Below are positions 24,424 through 33,145 of a stretch of 64,000 bases of DNA, piece by piece; the first letter of the stretch is position 1; each line of letters starts with the position of its first letter. The notes beneath the pieces were generated by a model, which saw only the letters and a list, made by a program, of their open reading frames with translations, ran no database searches and was not told the origin of the DNA. A program made the position numbers and the translations under genes. This DNA is from CAIYYO01 sp049299895 (GTDB lineage: Archaea; Altiarchaeota; Altiarchaeia; IMC4; QMZM01): the NCBI GenBank assembly GCA_049299895.1, contig JBAQYF010000002.1:1-64000 (forward strand), written 5' to 3'.

Positions 24424-25767
24424 TTAATTCCTCCTTCTGTCTCTTTCTTCCAGTCTTTTTATCTTCCTGTGCGCGTTCTCGGCCGCGAGGACTATTGCGT
24501 TGTGCGAGGGCGCCAGCGGCGGAGTATATGCATATTCCATCCTTGTCAGGTCTTCTACTGTCGTCTTTTTAGAGAGCGCGAATGTGAGTGAATTCACCTT
24601 TTCAGGAACGCCCGCCCCTCCTATGACCTGCGCTCCGACGAGGAGTTTGTCCTTTGCATTGAATATGAGTTTCAGTTCCATCGGTTTTCCGCCGGGATAG
24701 TATTCCGCTATGCTTGAAGACTTTATCTTTCCCGTGACGACTTCCATTCCTTCCGCTTTCGCGTCTTTTTCCGTGAGGCCGCATCTGCCTATCTCCTGGT
24801 CGAATATCTTGAGGAGCATGGAATTGAGGACGCCTTCGAATACTGCGTGTTCTCCTGCGGCATTCATTCCCGCTACCATCCCCTGGCGTACGGCGGTCGT
24901 TCCAAGAAGGCTTGCTATCGGCTTACCCGTGAGTATCGACTTCGTAATGGAGCAGTCCCCGGCGGCGTATACTCCTTTCATGGAGGTTTCGCAGTGTTCG
25001 TCCGTCTTTATCCCGCCGTTCAGAAGTTCTATCCCGGAGTTTTCCAGGATCTTTACGTTCGGCCTTACTCCGGTGGAGAGTATCACGAGGTCTGCCGGTA
25101 TCTCCCGTCCTGCGACTTTCACGGACTTGACCTGCGTGTCTCCGGCTATCTCCTCGATGAATTTTCCTTTTATCAGTTCTATCCCGCGGTCCTGTAGGTT
25201 CTTCTCGATCATGTCGCAGTAGTCCGGGTCAAAGAGCCTGCAGAGCACGTATTCCAGTCCTTCTATGAGCGTGACTTTGATTCCTTTTTCAACGAATGCG
25301 GCAGCCGATTCCAGGCCTATCGCCCCTCCCCCTACCACGACCGCGTTCTTTGCATCCTTCATTGCCGCCAGTACTTTTTCTCCGTCTTCCAGCCTGTGTA
25401 GATTGTATACTCCCTGAAGGTTCGCTCCCTTGATGGGCGGCACGGCAGGGCTTCCGCCGGACGCTATTATGAGCTTTCCGTAGGGTATTTCTCCCGTTTT
25501 TGTTTTGACTGTTTTCCTTTTCGTGTCGACTCCTTCCGCTGGAGAGATGACGCATTTTATGCCGCTCATCCTGCATATGTCTTCTATTGCGCTTGTCATC
25601 TTGTCGAAGCTTTCTATCTCTCCTCCCAGGACGAACGGGAGCGCGCATGGAGAGTATGAGTATTTGTCTTTTGTAATCAGTGTGATGTCACTTGCCCCTG
25701 CTTTTTTTGCCGCGAGGGCTGCCGTGAGTCCTGCCCCTCCGCCGCCTATTACCGCTATTCCTTCCAT
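24424..25767 (-). CDS. CoA-disulfide reductase / NADH oxidase-type flavoprotein
   Basis: 447 residues of the pyridine-nucleotide-disulfide oxidoreductase fold: FAD site G-G-G-G-A-G-L-T-A-A-L (8-18), the single redox-active Cys41 in S-Y-S-P-C-A-L-P-F, NAD site V-V-G-G-G-A-I-G-L-E, second FAD motif YAAGDCS, and the C-terminal dimerisation domain. A single catalytic Cys indicates CoA-disulfide, polysulfide or persulfide reductases and NADH oxidases, not thioredoxin reductase. It is the last gene of the homocysteine operon (19 nt after the UPF0280 gene), so delivery or reduction of sulfur for that pathway is a reasonable inference. Confidence 0.85.
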   Translation of the reverse strand: MEGIAVIGGGGAGLTAALAAKKAGASDITLITKDKYSYSPCALPFVLGGEIESFDKMTSAIEDICRMSGIKCVISPAEGVDTKRKTVKTKTGEIPYGKLIIASGGSPAVPPIKGANLQGVYNLHRLEDGEKVLAAMKDAKNAVVVGGGAIGLESAAAFVEKGIKVTLIEGLEYVLCRLFDPDYCDMIEKNLQDRGIELIKGKFIEEIAGDTQVKSVKVAGREIPADLVILSTGVRPNVKILENSGIELLNGGIKTDEHCETSMKGVYAAGDCSITKSILTGKPIASLLGTTAVRQGMVAGMNAAGEHAVFEGVLNSMLLKIFDQEIGRCGLTEKDAKAEGMEVVTGKIKSSSIAEYYPGGKPMELKLIFNAKDKLLVGAQVIGGAGVPEKVNSLTFALSKKTTVEDLTRMEYAYTPPLAPSHNAIVLAAENAHRKIKRLEERDRRRN

Positions 25768-25785
25768 TTTTTAAGATATTTTTTA

Positions 25786-26487
25786 CTATTTTGTATTGGA
25801 GGTTTTTATTAGGGAAGGGAGTTTACCCCATGTCCCTATCTCTTCGCCCCTGATGACGAGCATTCCGCGGATGCCTGCGATGCCTTTTGCGACGTTTATC
25901 GCTTTTTCCAAAGTGCCCGTGCCTTTGACTGCGTTCCCTATCGCGCTTGCTGCGGCGTCGGCGAGAGCCGAGGAATCCGCGACCGCGGTGGATGCGTCTG
26001 ATGCGCCGAGGCTTATCGAAGGCCCGACCGAGTTAGAACTGGTGCATATCCCTGCGGGCGTTTCCTCCGGTTTGACGTTGAATGCCAGTCTATCGGATAA
26101 TCTTGAAGGCCCTGCGTATATGCCCACTATCCTGGATTCCGTTATTTTGAGGAAGATGTCCCCGCCGTTCTCCACTATAACGTCCGAGGCGCCGTTTTTG
26201 ATGAGGAATGCTCCCAGCGCGTCAGAAAATGCTCCTGCGACCGAGGCCATAGGGCCCACGCCTGTTTTCTGCGCCGCGGAAAGCATAGTCCTTGCTATTG
26301 ACGGAGCATCATCGTCTGCGGGCAGAGGTTCGTATGAAGTGAGAAAAAGAGGGTTTTTCTGTATGTATCCTTCCAGCAGGCCGTAGTTTTTTATCAGTTC
26401 CTCTCTTGCGAAGCCTGCGCATATGTCTGAGAGGATGGTGATGTTGGACTTCTTGTAACTGAATTGGGTTCTCTTCAGGCTCTTCAT
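25786..26487 (-). CDS. UPF0280 (COG2122, ApbE-like) protein of homocysteine synthesis
   Basis: 233 residues. V-G-P-M-A-S-V-A-G-A-F-S-D and V-E-N-G-G-D-I-F resemble ApbE/UPF0280 proteins, as do the C-T-S-S-N-S-V-G-P-S region and the Ala-rich helix near 175-190. In Methanosarcina acetivorans the homologue MA1715 works with MA1821 and MA1822 in forming homocysteine; here all three types are adjacent. It begins 6 nt after the NIL-ferredoxin gene. Exact biochemical role unknown. Confidence 0.8.
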   Translation of the reverse strand: MKSLKRTQFSYKKSNITILSDICAGFAREELIKNYGLLEGYIQKNPLFLTSYEPLPADDDAPSIARTMLSAAQKTGVGPMASVAGAFSDALGAFLIKNGASDVIVENGGDIFLKITESRIVGIYAGPSRLSDRLAFNVKPEETPAGICTSSNSVGPSISLGASDASTAVADSSALADAAASAIGNAVKGTGTLEKAINVAKGIAGIRGMLVIRGEEIGTWGKLPSLIKTSNTK

Positions 26488-26493
26488 CTCTGC

Positions 26494-26895
26494 TTATTCC
26501 AGCTGCTGTATGGAAAGAGACCTTCTGGGGCACGCCTCAACGCATACTCCGCAGCGGTGGCACCTGTCCCGCTCGATCTCTATCTCCTTGTTCTGGTTTA
26601 ATGTTATAGCTCCAGCAGGACAGACCGCTATGCATGCGCCGCACGAGATGCATCTTTCTTCGTCGTTGACGACGCTTTTTTTCAGCCTGCTGACGTCGAC
26701 GCCTTTTTTCTTGAGCAGTTCTACGACTTTCTTCTGGGTCTCTTCATCGCCTGCTATGCTTACGACGACCGTTCCTTCGTTGTAGTCTACTTTGGCCCGC
26801 AGGATATTCAAGAGGACTCCCGTTTCCAGTATCGTTTCCGACAGTATCGGGTTTTCCACGATGTCCTGGGGGAATTTAAGAATGTATTTATTCAT
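26494..26895 (-). CDS. NIL-domain ferredoxin of homocysteine synthesis
   Basis: 133 residues. An N-terminal NIL domain (about 1-75, ending in KKKGVDVSRL) is fused to a two-cluster [4Fe-4S] ferredoxin with C-I-S-C-G-A-C-I-A-V-C-P and C-H-R-C-G-V-C-V-E-A-C-P. This is the MA1822 type, the electron-transfer partner needed with the DUF39 protein to build homocysteine. It starts 3 nt after the DUF39 gene stop, so the pair is translationally linked. Confidence 0.88.
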   Translation of the reverse strand: MNKYILKFPQDIVENPILSETILETGVLLNILRAKVDYNEGTVVVSIAGDEETQKKVVELLKKKGVDVSRLKKSVVNDEERCISCGACIAVCPAGAITLNQNKEIEIERDRCHRCGVCVEACPRRSLSIQQLE

Positions 26896-26898
26896 CTT

Positions 26899-28386
26899 CT
26901 ACCTCCTCTGCAGTATCTTGTTTATGTCCGATGACGTGATGATGCCGATGATCGCTCCTTCGCCGTCGACGATGGGCGTCGAGTTTATCTGGTGCTTGCC
27001 CAGCCTCCTTGCTACGGCGTCTATGTATTCTCCCTTTCTCGAGGTTATCACGGTCCTTGTCATTATGTCTTCCAGCTTTTTCTTGTTTGTCGCAAGCGCC
27101 TTTGTAAGGTCCCAGGCGGTGACGATGCCCTCTAGTTTCCCGTCTTTGTCAACTATCGGTACCTGGTCTATCCCGTTCTTTATTATGTGTTCTGAGACCC
27201 TGGCAAGAGAGTCGTTTGACTTTGCGGTTATCACTTTTTTTGTCATGACGTCCTCGACGAACGGAACGTCCCTGCGGGGCTTCATGACCTTTACCGTCGT
27301 GTCTGTGGGAAGGGATTCCAGCGGTGCGGTAAGGTAGAACTTTTTATCCTCTATCGATCTCTTCAGTTCGTCCATTATCTTTCCCGATATTTTCATGCTG
27401 GAAAGAGGGCTGCTCCTGACTGTTCTACCGTCAAGTTCGACCTTTCCCGAGAACAATTCTTCATAAGTCACTTCCTTTACAAGAGGCCTGTCTCTTCTCT
27501 GCACCCCGTAGTCCAGGACCTTAACGTGTATGTCCCCGTTCCTTATTGCAGTCCTCCTGGCCATGTCCTCGTCGAGTATGGGTATCGGAATACCTATCCC
27601 CACGAAAAGCGACGTTCCGTATCCGGGCACGGTTCCTCCCTTCAGGTATTCATCGGACATATTCTTGAGGTCCCCTTTGACCGAGATGTTGCCGAACCCG
27701 GTTTTTGGGTTATGCTGCGTGCCCTCTCCTGTGACGTATCCCTGGGCGCCTCCGAGAAATATCCTGGTCCCAAAGCCTATGGTCCTGTATTCGGGGTCGT
27801 TGCTCAGGGGATTGATTTCTCCCGTGCCTGCGAAGTTGATGTTCCTCCTGTTCCCCAGGAGCGTTCCCATGTAAGTCCGCAGGATCGTGTCGGATGAATT
27901 GGTTGCAGCGTTGTATCTTTGGTATGCGTTCCTGGGATTGAAGAGCATGGCCTGGTTGACGTCATTGAGCGTGATATTAGTGTCCGCTTTCTTGCGCGGA
28001 TAACAGTCCGTCCCGTACGCTTCGGCCCTGAGCTCTACCTCTCTTCCTGCGACGAGATCCTCTATTACGTGTCCTCCGCCGTATTCGAATCCCTTGTCCT
28101 CCGAAAGCTGGGCCGCGCCAACGTAGGCGTCTACGGCCGCTATTCCCGTGTATGCTTCTACGTCGTTCAGCCAGACGCGGGTCATCTTTATGGGCGGGTC
28201 GGAATGGCCGAAATTTAGGAACGCGCCGGATGAGCACATCATGCCAAAAGTCCCGGTTGTGACTACGTCTACTTCTTCAGCCGCTTTCTTCGGATCCTCT
28301 TCGTAGATGCCGGGCATCTCGTCCGCTCTGACGACGACTGCCTCCCCTTTTCTGATCTTTTCGTTTATCTCTTCTATAGTCTTCAT
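26899..28386 (-). CDS. L-aspartate semialdehyde sulfurtransferase (DUF39) with C-terminal CBS pair
   Basis: 495 residues. N-terminal DUF39/COG1900 domain, about 1-360, with Cys51 in M-M-C-S-S-G and Cys128 in G-T-D-C-Y-P. These match, with a constant shift of three, the essential Cys54 and Cys131 of M. acetivorans MA1821 as I remember them. The C-terminus has two CBS motifs (DVMTKKVITAKSND..., DIMTRTVITSRKGEY...), which may sense adenosyl compounds. It incorporates sulfur into aspartate semialdehyde to give homocysteine without O-acetylhomoserine. First gene of a four-gene operon; divergent from an HTH-CBS regulator. Confidence 0.9.
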   Translation of the reverse strand: MKTIEEINEKIRKGEAVVVRADEMPGIYEEDPKKAAEEVDVVTTGTFGMMCSSGAFLNFGHSDPPIKMTRVWLNDVEAYTGIAAVDAYVGAAQLSEDKGFEYGGGHVIEDLVAGREVELRAEAYGTDCYPRKKADTNITLNDVNQAMLFNPRNAYQRYNAATNSSDTILRTYMGTLLGNRRNINFAGTGEINPLSNDPEYRTIGFGTRIFLGGAQGYVTGEGTQHNPKTGFGNISVKGDLKNMSDEYLKGGTVPGYGTSLFVGIGIPIPILDEDMARRTAIRNGDIHVKVLDYGVQRRDRPLVKEVTYEELFSGKVELDGRTVRSSPLSSMKISGKIMDELKRSIEDKKFYLTAPLESLPTDTTVKVMKPRRDVPFVEDVMTKKVITAKSNDSLARVSEHIIKNGIDQVPIVDKDGKLEGIVTAWDLTKALATNKKKLEDIMTRTVITSRKGEYIDAVARRLGKHQINSTPIVDGEGAIIGIITSSDINKILQRR

Positions 28387-28476
28387 TTTTTAATCCGGCA
28401 GGAGTCTGGAGATGAAGTAATAAAAGCCAATAAGATAATTATAAGCGTTATTCACATATAAATACTGTTCCATTGA

Positions 28477-28488
28477 ATTATGCATAAT
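28477..28488. promoter_or_regulatory. 12-bp palindrome between the homocysteine operon and the HTH-CBS gene
   Basis: ATTATGCATAAT is a perfect palindrome. It lies just upstream of a TATA-like TTTATATA at about 28497-28504, which is 26-33 nt before the ATG at 28530. Its position suggests an operator, possibly for the HTH-CBS protein itself; the divergent operon start at 28386 is 90 nt away. Confidence 0.5.
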
Positions 28489-28529
28489 GACATAATTTAT
28501 ATACTCTGGAATCCTAGATAATACCTAAG

Positions 28530-29090
28530 ATGCAATTACCCGACCTTGCGAGGATAGTCCTCATGCGAAAAAAACTGGGACTCACCCAGACAGAACTTGC
28601 AAAAAAGGCAGGCATAAGCCAGTCCCTCATCGCCCGGGTAGAAGCCGGAACGGTCGATCCGCGATACTCCAAAGTCGAGAAGATATTCCGCGCATTGGAC
28701 GTGAGCGAGAACCGGGCGATAACCGCAAAAGAGATAATGTCTTCGGACGTGGTAAGCGTCAAATCCACCGACTCATTGGGCGCAGCCATACAGAAACTGA
28801 AGAAACACAACGTATCCCAGATGCCGGTACTGGACGGAAAGACGCAGGCAGGGTCTCTATCCGAGGGGGTCATCATGGCCCAGATATCCAAGGGAGCAAA
28901 CATGTCCGACATCTCGACTCGGAAGGTCCGGGAATACATGGAAGACCCGCTGCCGCAGGTTTCACTTGGAACGGATATAAACACGTTGTCTTCTCTGCTG
29001 GAACACAATAAGGCGGTCCTGATAACCGAGAAAGGCAGGGTCGAGGGGATTGTTACAAAGGCGGACCTGCTTAAAGTCGTTACAGGATAA
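28530..29090 (+). CDS. XRE-type HTH regulator with a CBS-domain pair
   Basis: 186 residues. Residues about 8-60 form a helix-turn-helix of the Cro/C1 type (LGLTQTELAKKAGISQSLIA), followed by two CBS motifs (EIMSSDVVSVKSTDSL, and VREYMEDPLPQVSLGTD). Such archaeal proteins are ligand-sensing transcription factors; CBS pairs bind AMP, ATP or SAM. It is divergent from the homocysteine operon, whose first enzyme also ends in CBS domains, so both may sense the same adenosyl ligand such as SAM (inference). Confidence 0.85.
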   Translation: MQLPDLARIVLMRKKLGLTQTELAKKAGISQSLIARVEAGTVDPRYSKVEKIFRALDVSENRAITAKEIMSSDVVSVKSTDSLGAAIQKLKKHNVSQMPVLDGKTQAGSLSEGVIMAQISKGANMSDISTRKVREYMEDPLPQVSLGTDINTLSSLLEHNKAVLITEKGRVEGIVTKADLLKVVTG

Positions 29091-29147
29091 TTTTTTTTGA
29101 TTTTTAGGGATTTAATTGCAATCTATTATCCAATCATCCGCAAGAAA

Positions 29148-30404
29148 ATGGGCAAAACAATTTCTGAGAAGATCATGAGCGCGCACTCAGGCAAAGACGC
29201 GTACGCAGGAGAGATAGTAGTCGCCGACATAGATTACGCCATGGGACAGGACGGAACAACGCCTCTGGCAATCAACGCCTTCAGGGACATGAACGCAAAA
29301 GAGGTCTTTGACGGGGAAAAGATCGCATTCGTAATAGATCACAACTCTCCGAGCCAGGCTGAATCCGTTTCAAAGCTCCATAAGATGATGCGGGAATTCG
29401 CCCGGGAAAAAGGCATAAAGAACTTCTATGACGTGGGCTGCGGCGTATGCCACCAGATAATGATGGAAAAACACGTGACCTGCGGAGACCTGGTCGTGGG
29501 CGCGGACTCGCACACGTGCACGTACGGCTCTATCGGCGCGTTTGCTACCGGCATAGGGAGTACGGATATCGCCGCAGTATTCGCTTCCGGGAAATTGTGG
29601 TTCAAGGTCCCGGAGACCATCAAGTTCAACGTCAACGGGAAGCTCCCGAAAGGCGTTTACTCCAAGGACATAATACTCAAACTCATAGGCGACGTCACGG
29701 CGGACGGCGCCACATACATGGCCGCAGAATACGCGGGCGATACCATAAAGGACCTGTCGGTCGACGCCAGGATGACCATGAGCAACATGGCAATAGAGAT
29801 GGGCGCAAAGACCGGCCTGGTCGAGCCGGACGAGAAAACCGTGAAATGGGTCAAAGAACACTCTAACAGGAAACCCGCAATCGTCAGGAACGACCCCGAT
29901 GCCGAATATGCAAAGGTGCTCGACTACGATGCCGCAAATTTCGAGCCGCAGATAGCAAAACCGCACAGGGTAGACAATGTATGCGGCATATCTGAAGTGT
30001 TCGGGACAAAAATAGACGAAGCGTTCATCGGCACGTGTACGAACGGCCGCCTCGAAGACCTGAAGATCGCAGCAGACATAGTAAAAGGAAAGACCGTGAG
30101 CCCGGACGTGAGATTCATCGTTGCGCCGGCTTCAAGAGACATATACCTCAAAGCGATGGACACGGGCATACTCCAGACTCTCGTAAAAGCGGGAGCAGCA
30201 GTTGTGACTGCCGGGTGTGGCCCATGCGTGGGAACTCACAACGGCGTGCCCTCGGACGGCGAGAACGTGATATCGACTGCCAACAGGAACTTCAAGGGAC
30301 GCATGGGGAACAGCAATGCATTCATATATCTCGCGTCTCCTGCGACGGTCGCAGCATCTGCGTTGAAAGGAGAGATTGCGGATCCGAGGGAATACGTTAA
30401 ATGA
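29148..30404 (+). CDS. leuC: 3-isopropylmalate dehydratase / homoaconitase large subunit
   Basis: 418 residues from ATG at 29148 (MGKTISEKIMSAHSGKDAYA), the archaeal LeuC/HacA size. Aconitase-family marks: V-G-A-D-S-H-T-C-T-Y-G, G-T-C-T-N-G-R and C-G-P-C-V-G, the latter two giving the cluster cysteines. It isomerises 2- to 3-isopropylmalate (leucine) or a homologous substrate. The small subunit LeuD, which would separate leucine from homocitrate-type function, is not adjacent. Sequence alone does not settle the substrate. Confidence 0.88.
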   Translation: MGKTISEKIMSAHSGKDAYAGEIVVADIDYAMGQDGTTPLAINAFRDMNAKEVFDGEKIAFVIDHNSPSQAESVSKLHKMMREFAREKGIKNFYDVGCGVCHQIMMEKHVTCGDLVVGADSHTCTYGSIGAFATGIGSTDIAAVFASGKLWFKVPETIKFNVNGKLPKGVYSKDIILKLIGDVTADGATYMAAEYAGDTIKDLSVDARMTMSNMAIEMGAKTGLVEPDEKTVKWVKEHSNRKPAIVRNDPDAEYAKVLDYDAANFEPQIAKPHRVDNVCGISEVFGTKIDEAFIGTCTNGRLEDLKIAADIVKGKTVSPDVRFIVAPASRDIYLKAMDTGILQTLVKAGAAVVTAGCGPCVGTHNGVPSDGENVISTANRNFKGRMGNSNAFIYLASPATVAASALKGEIADPREYVK

Positions 30405-30407
30405 AGA

Positions 30408-31535
30408 TCAGAGTTTCTCCTCGGACAAATAGATCTTCAGCGTCTTTTCCGCGGCGTATTCTTTGTTGAACTCTTTTTCCACTCTTTCTCTTGCGCGCCT
30501 GCCCATTTTTACCCTAAGATCTTTCTCCGTCAGTATCCTTATTACTGCGTTGGCAAGCGCTTCCGGGTCTTTTGGCGGGACTACGAGTCCTGCGTCTCCC
30601 ACTACGTAGGGCATGCCGCTTATATTGGTCGAGACGACCGGTTTTCCGCTGGACATCGCCTCCAGGAGGACTATGCCGAAGGCTTCCTGTCTTGTCACGG
30701 ACGGCAGGACGAAGAGGTCGCATGCAGCATAATACTCCGGTATGTCGTCTTCTACGACGGTGGTGAATACGACGCCCTCTAATTTCAGATCGCTTGCCTG
30801 CTTTTTCAGTTCCTCCTCCAGGGGCCCCTCTCCTGCGATGACAAGCGTTGCGTCTTTTACGTTCTCTTTGATCTTCTTGTACGCGGCTATCAGGTATTCG
30901 ACCCCCTTGTAGGGTACGAGCCTTCCAAGGAAGAGTATGACCTTTTTGTTGTCCAGCGAATGCTCTTTTCTGATCCTGTAGCCCGAGAGTTCCGGTATGT
31001 ATTTTCCGCTGTCGACAAAATTCGGGACGATCACGACCCTGTCTCTGAATTTTTTCGGTATCTGCGATTCCTTGACGTAATCCGGCGTCGTCGCTATTAT
31101 CTTTGTCGCGTTTTTCAGTATCTGGTGCGAAAAGAAGCTGTATGCGATCTTGAACGGCAGGTGGTACCAGCGGTTCTTTATTATGTCTGCGTGGTATGTG
31201 ACAAACAGGGGCTTTTTCCTTATCTTTGCCGCCAATAACGCGTAAACGCTGTTGAACGGGTCCGGCAGGTGCACGTGTATTATGTCATAGTCTTCCCGCA
31301 TCAGGTTTGCGAATATTCCCGGCGTGAATGGGTCGTTGAATGCAGTGAAATAACTGCGGGAGCGCAGAACGCATATCCCTGACAGTTCTTCCGCCTGTTC
31401 TCCCCCGGGAATATTCGAGGTGAGTACCAGAACTGCGTGTCCAAGGTCTGCCAGGCCTTCGGATATCCCCAGAGCGTTGCTTTCTATTCCTCCCATGTGG
31501 GGGTAAAAATACTTTGTGACTTGGGCTATTCTCAT
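30408..31535 (-). CDS. GT4-family glycosyltransferase
   Basis: 375 residues, GT-B fold. N-terminal acceptor domain with MRIAQVTKYFYPHMGGIES and a D-I-I-H-V-H-L-P-D segment. Nucleotide-sugar domain with ILFLGRLVPYKGVEYL, a central VIAGEGPLEEELK, and the E-x7-E motif in E-A-F-G-I-V-L-L-E-A-M-S-S-G-K-P-V-V. It transfers a sugar from an activated donor, probably for a surface glycan or lipid-linked oligosaccharide. A strong Shine-Dalgarno AGGAGG lies at 31542-31547, overlapping the stop of the upstream small membrane protein. Confidence 0.88.
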   Translation of the reverse strand: MRIAQVTKYFYPHMGGIESNALGISEGLADLGHAVLVLTSNIPGGEQAEELSGICVLRSRSYFTAFNDPFTPGIFANLMREDYDIIHVHLPDPFNSVYALLAAKIRKKPLFVTYHADIIKNRWYHLPFKIAYSFFSHQILKNATKIIATTPDYVKESQIPKKFRDRVVIVPNFVDSGKYIPELSGYRIRKEHSLDNKKVILFLGRLVPYKGVEYLIAAYKKIKENVKDATLVIAGEGPLEEELKKQASDLKLEGVVFTTVVEDDIPEYYAACDLFVLPSVTRQEAFGIVLLEAMSSGKPVVSTNISGMPYVVGDAGLVVPPKDPEALANAVIRILTEKDLRVKMGRRARERVEKEFNKEYAAEKTLKIYLSEEKL

Positions 31536-31545
31536 GCTTTTCCTC

Positions 31546-31794
31546 CTATGGGTTCGTCCATCCTCCCAAGTGCAGAATCAGCATGGTTCCCACGGCGGGC
31601 AGGCCGAACAGCCCGACTGCGCATATCGTGAATGCGTTGAGCGGGATGCTCACCGAAAAAACCAGGTTCAACAGGAGTATCAGGACTATTCCCACGACTG
31701 AATTGACGAGCAGGCGCTTTACCACGCCCCAGAAGAGATATATGAATAGTGCCAGCGTCAACCCTATTATGAGAAGGATTATCAGGCTATCCAT
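31546..31794 (-). CDS. BofA-like small membrane protein
   Basis: 82 residues with two to three hydrophobic helices and the ending P-L-N-A-F-T-I-C-A-V-G-L-F-G-L-P-A-V-G-T. That motif recurs in archaeal proteins annotated as SigmaK-processing inhibitor BofA-like, although archaea have no SigmaK. Its role is unknown. It stops inside the Shine-Dalgarno region of the glycosyltransferase gene, 10 nt before its start, so the two are co-transcribed. Confidence 0.7.
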   Translation of the reverse strand: MDSLIILLIIGLTLALFIYLFWGVVKRLLVNSVVGIVLILLLNLVFSVSIPLNAFTICAVGLFGLPAVGTMLILHLGGWTNP

Positions 31795-31867
31795 GTTAAT
31801 ATTTGTCTTCGGAATGTTAAATAGCGGGGCTTTTATGCCGCATTATCCAATAATCCTACGCCGCAAA

Positions 31868-32908
31868 ATGAAATACTATCTATCTGAAAACGTAAAACCC
31901 TGGATCCCGGGCCTGTGCTGCTATACCCCCGGGAAGACCATAGAGGGCTACGTGAAGCTTGCCTCCAACGAGAATAATTACGGCCCATCGCCCAAAGTCA
32001 AAGAAGCGATAAAGAAGGCCGCGGACGCAGTAAACATATACCCCTACAAAGACCCGGAACTGCGCAAAAAGATCGCGGAATACTGCGGGACAAAGCCCGG
32101 GAACATCATAACCGGGAACGGCTCGGACGAATCAATAGACCTCATATTCAAGACCTTCAAAGGGCCCGTGCTGTCGTTTAATCCGACGTACGCCGAATAC
32201 AGGATATTCTCCGAAGCATTGGGAGAAAAATACCTGCAGATCGATCTGGAGAAAGACCTTACTTTTCCATTGAAGCGCTTCATTGCAGAATCCAGCAAGG
32301 CAAAGATACTGGTCCTATGCTCTCCCAATAATCCCTCAGGGGGAGTAATAACGGAAGAAGACCTCAGAGAGGTCCTAGACGAGGGCAAGACGACCGTCGT
32401 AGACGAAGCGTACGTGGAATTCCACGGGAAAACGTTCACGCCTCTCGTCAAAGAATACGAGAACCTGATAATCCTGCGCACGTTCTCCAAGGCGTTCGCA
32501 TTAGCCGGGCTGCGCGTAGGATACATAATAGCGGACCAAAAGATAATAGAACTCCTGGACAGGGTAAAGCCCCCGTTTTCCGTTAATGATTTGGCAATAG
32601 AGGCCGCGCTTGCGGCGTTGGACGACCAGAAATACATGCGCGAAACAGTCGCGAAGATAGTTAAAGACCGAGACATGATATACAACGCGCTCAAGGAAAA
32701 ATACACGACATATCCATCGGAGTCTAATTTCATACTGGCCGACGTGAGTCCCCGGCGATCAGTGGACGTATACAAAAGGCTCCTGGACAAGAAGATCATC
32801 GTAAGGAACCTTGGGAAATACCCTGGCTTTTCCGGAGAATACATACGCGTATCAGTCGGTACAACGGAAGAGAATAAGAAGTTCATTGAGGCCTTAAAGG
32901 ATATATGA
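31868..32908 (+). CDS. hisC: histidinol-phosphate aminotransferase
   Basis: 346 residues from ATG at 31868 (MKYYLSENVKPWIPG); an upstream extension overlaps the BofA-like gene. Class-I/II PLP aminotransferase: L-A-S-N-E-N-N-Y-G-P, G-N-G-S-D-E, S-P-N-N-P-S-G-G, the Schiff-base Lys in T-F-S-K-A-F-A-L-A-G-L-R-V-G-Y. It converts imidazole-acetol phosphate to histidinol phosphate with glutamate. HisD is at 8247. Aromatic aminotransferase activity cannot be excluded. Confidence 0.92.
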   Translation: MKYYLSENVKPWIPGLCCYTPGKTIEGYVKLASNENNYGPSPKVKEAIKKAADAVNIYPYKDPELRKKIAEYCGTKPGNIITGNGSDESIDLIFKTFKGPVLSFNPTYAEYRIFSEALGEKYLQIDLEKDLTFPLKRFIAESSKAKILVLCSPNNPSGGVITEEDLREVLDEGKTTVVDEAYVEFHGKTFTPLVKEYENLIILRTFSKAFALAGLRVGYIIADQKIIELLDRVKPPFSVNDLAIEAALAALDDQKYMRETVAKIVKDRDMIYNALKEKYTTYPSESNFILADVSPRRSVDVYKRLLDKKIIVRNLGKYPGFSGEYIRVSVGTTEENKKFIEALKDI

Positions 32909-32982
32909 AATGCAAAATAAAACAAACCCTGATTGACGGATTTATAGGTTTGTCATGCGTATAATCTAACTCGATATAAGAC

Positions 32983-33098
32983 GGGACTGTGGGGTAGCTT
33001 GGATATCCTTCTAGCTTTGGGAGGCGACCCAGAGGGCGACTCGCCCGCTGGCGTACCGAAAAAGCTAGAGACCTGTGTTCAAATCACGGCAGTCTCAT
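32983..33098 (+). tRNA. tRNA-Pro(TGG) with a 42-nt intron
   Basis: Acceptor GGGACTG pairs with CAGTCTC (one G-U), D-arm GGGT/ATCC, anticodon stem CTAGC/GCTAG, T-arm CTGTG-TTCAAAT-CACGG, discriminator A73 at 33098. The anticodon loop T-T-T-G-G-G gives anticodon TGG at 33018-33020. An intron of 42 nt at 33022-33063 sits at the canonical position between nucleotides 37 and 38. A bulge-helix-bulge fold can be drawn (TTTG with CGAA, and two 3-nt bulges), matching archaeal splicing endonuclease sites. The D-arm sequence is typical of archaeal tRNA-Pro. CCA is not encoded. Confidence 0.88.
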
Positions 33099-33145
33099 CT
33101 TTCTTCTTTTTATAATAATTCCTATTTTAATTGCTATACTTTTAT

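Noticed and set aside
29148..30404. Adjacent leuD to fix the substrate of the LeuC-like protein
   Set aside because: The next gene is a glycosyltransferase on the other strand; no small subunit is in the window.
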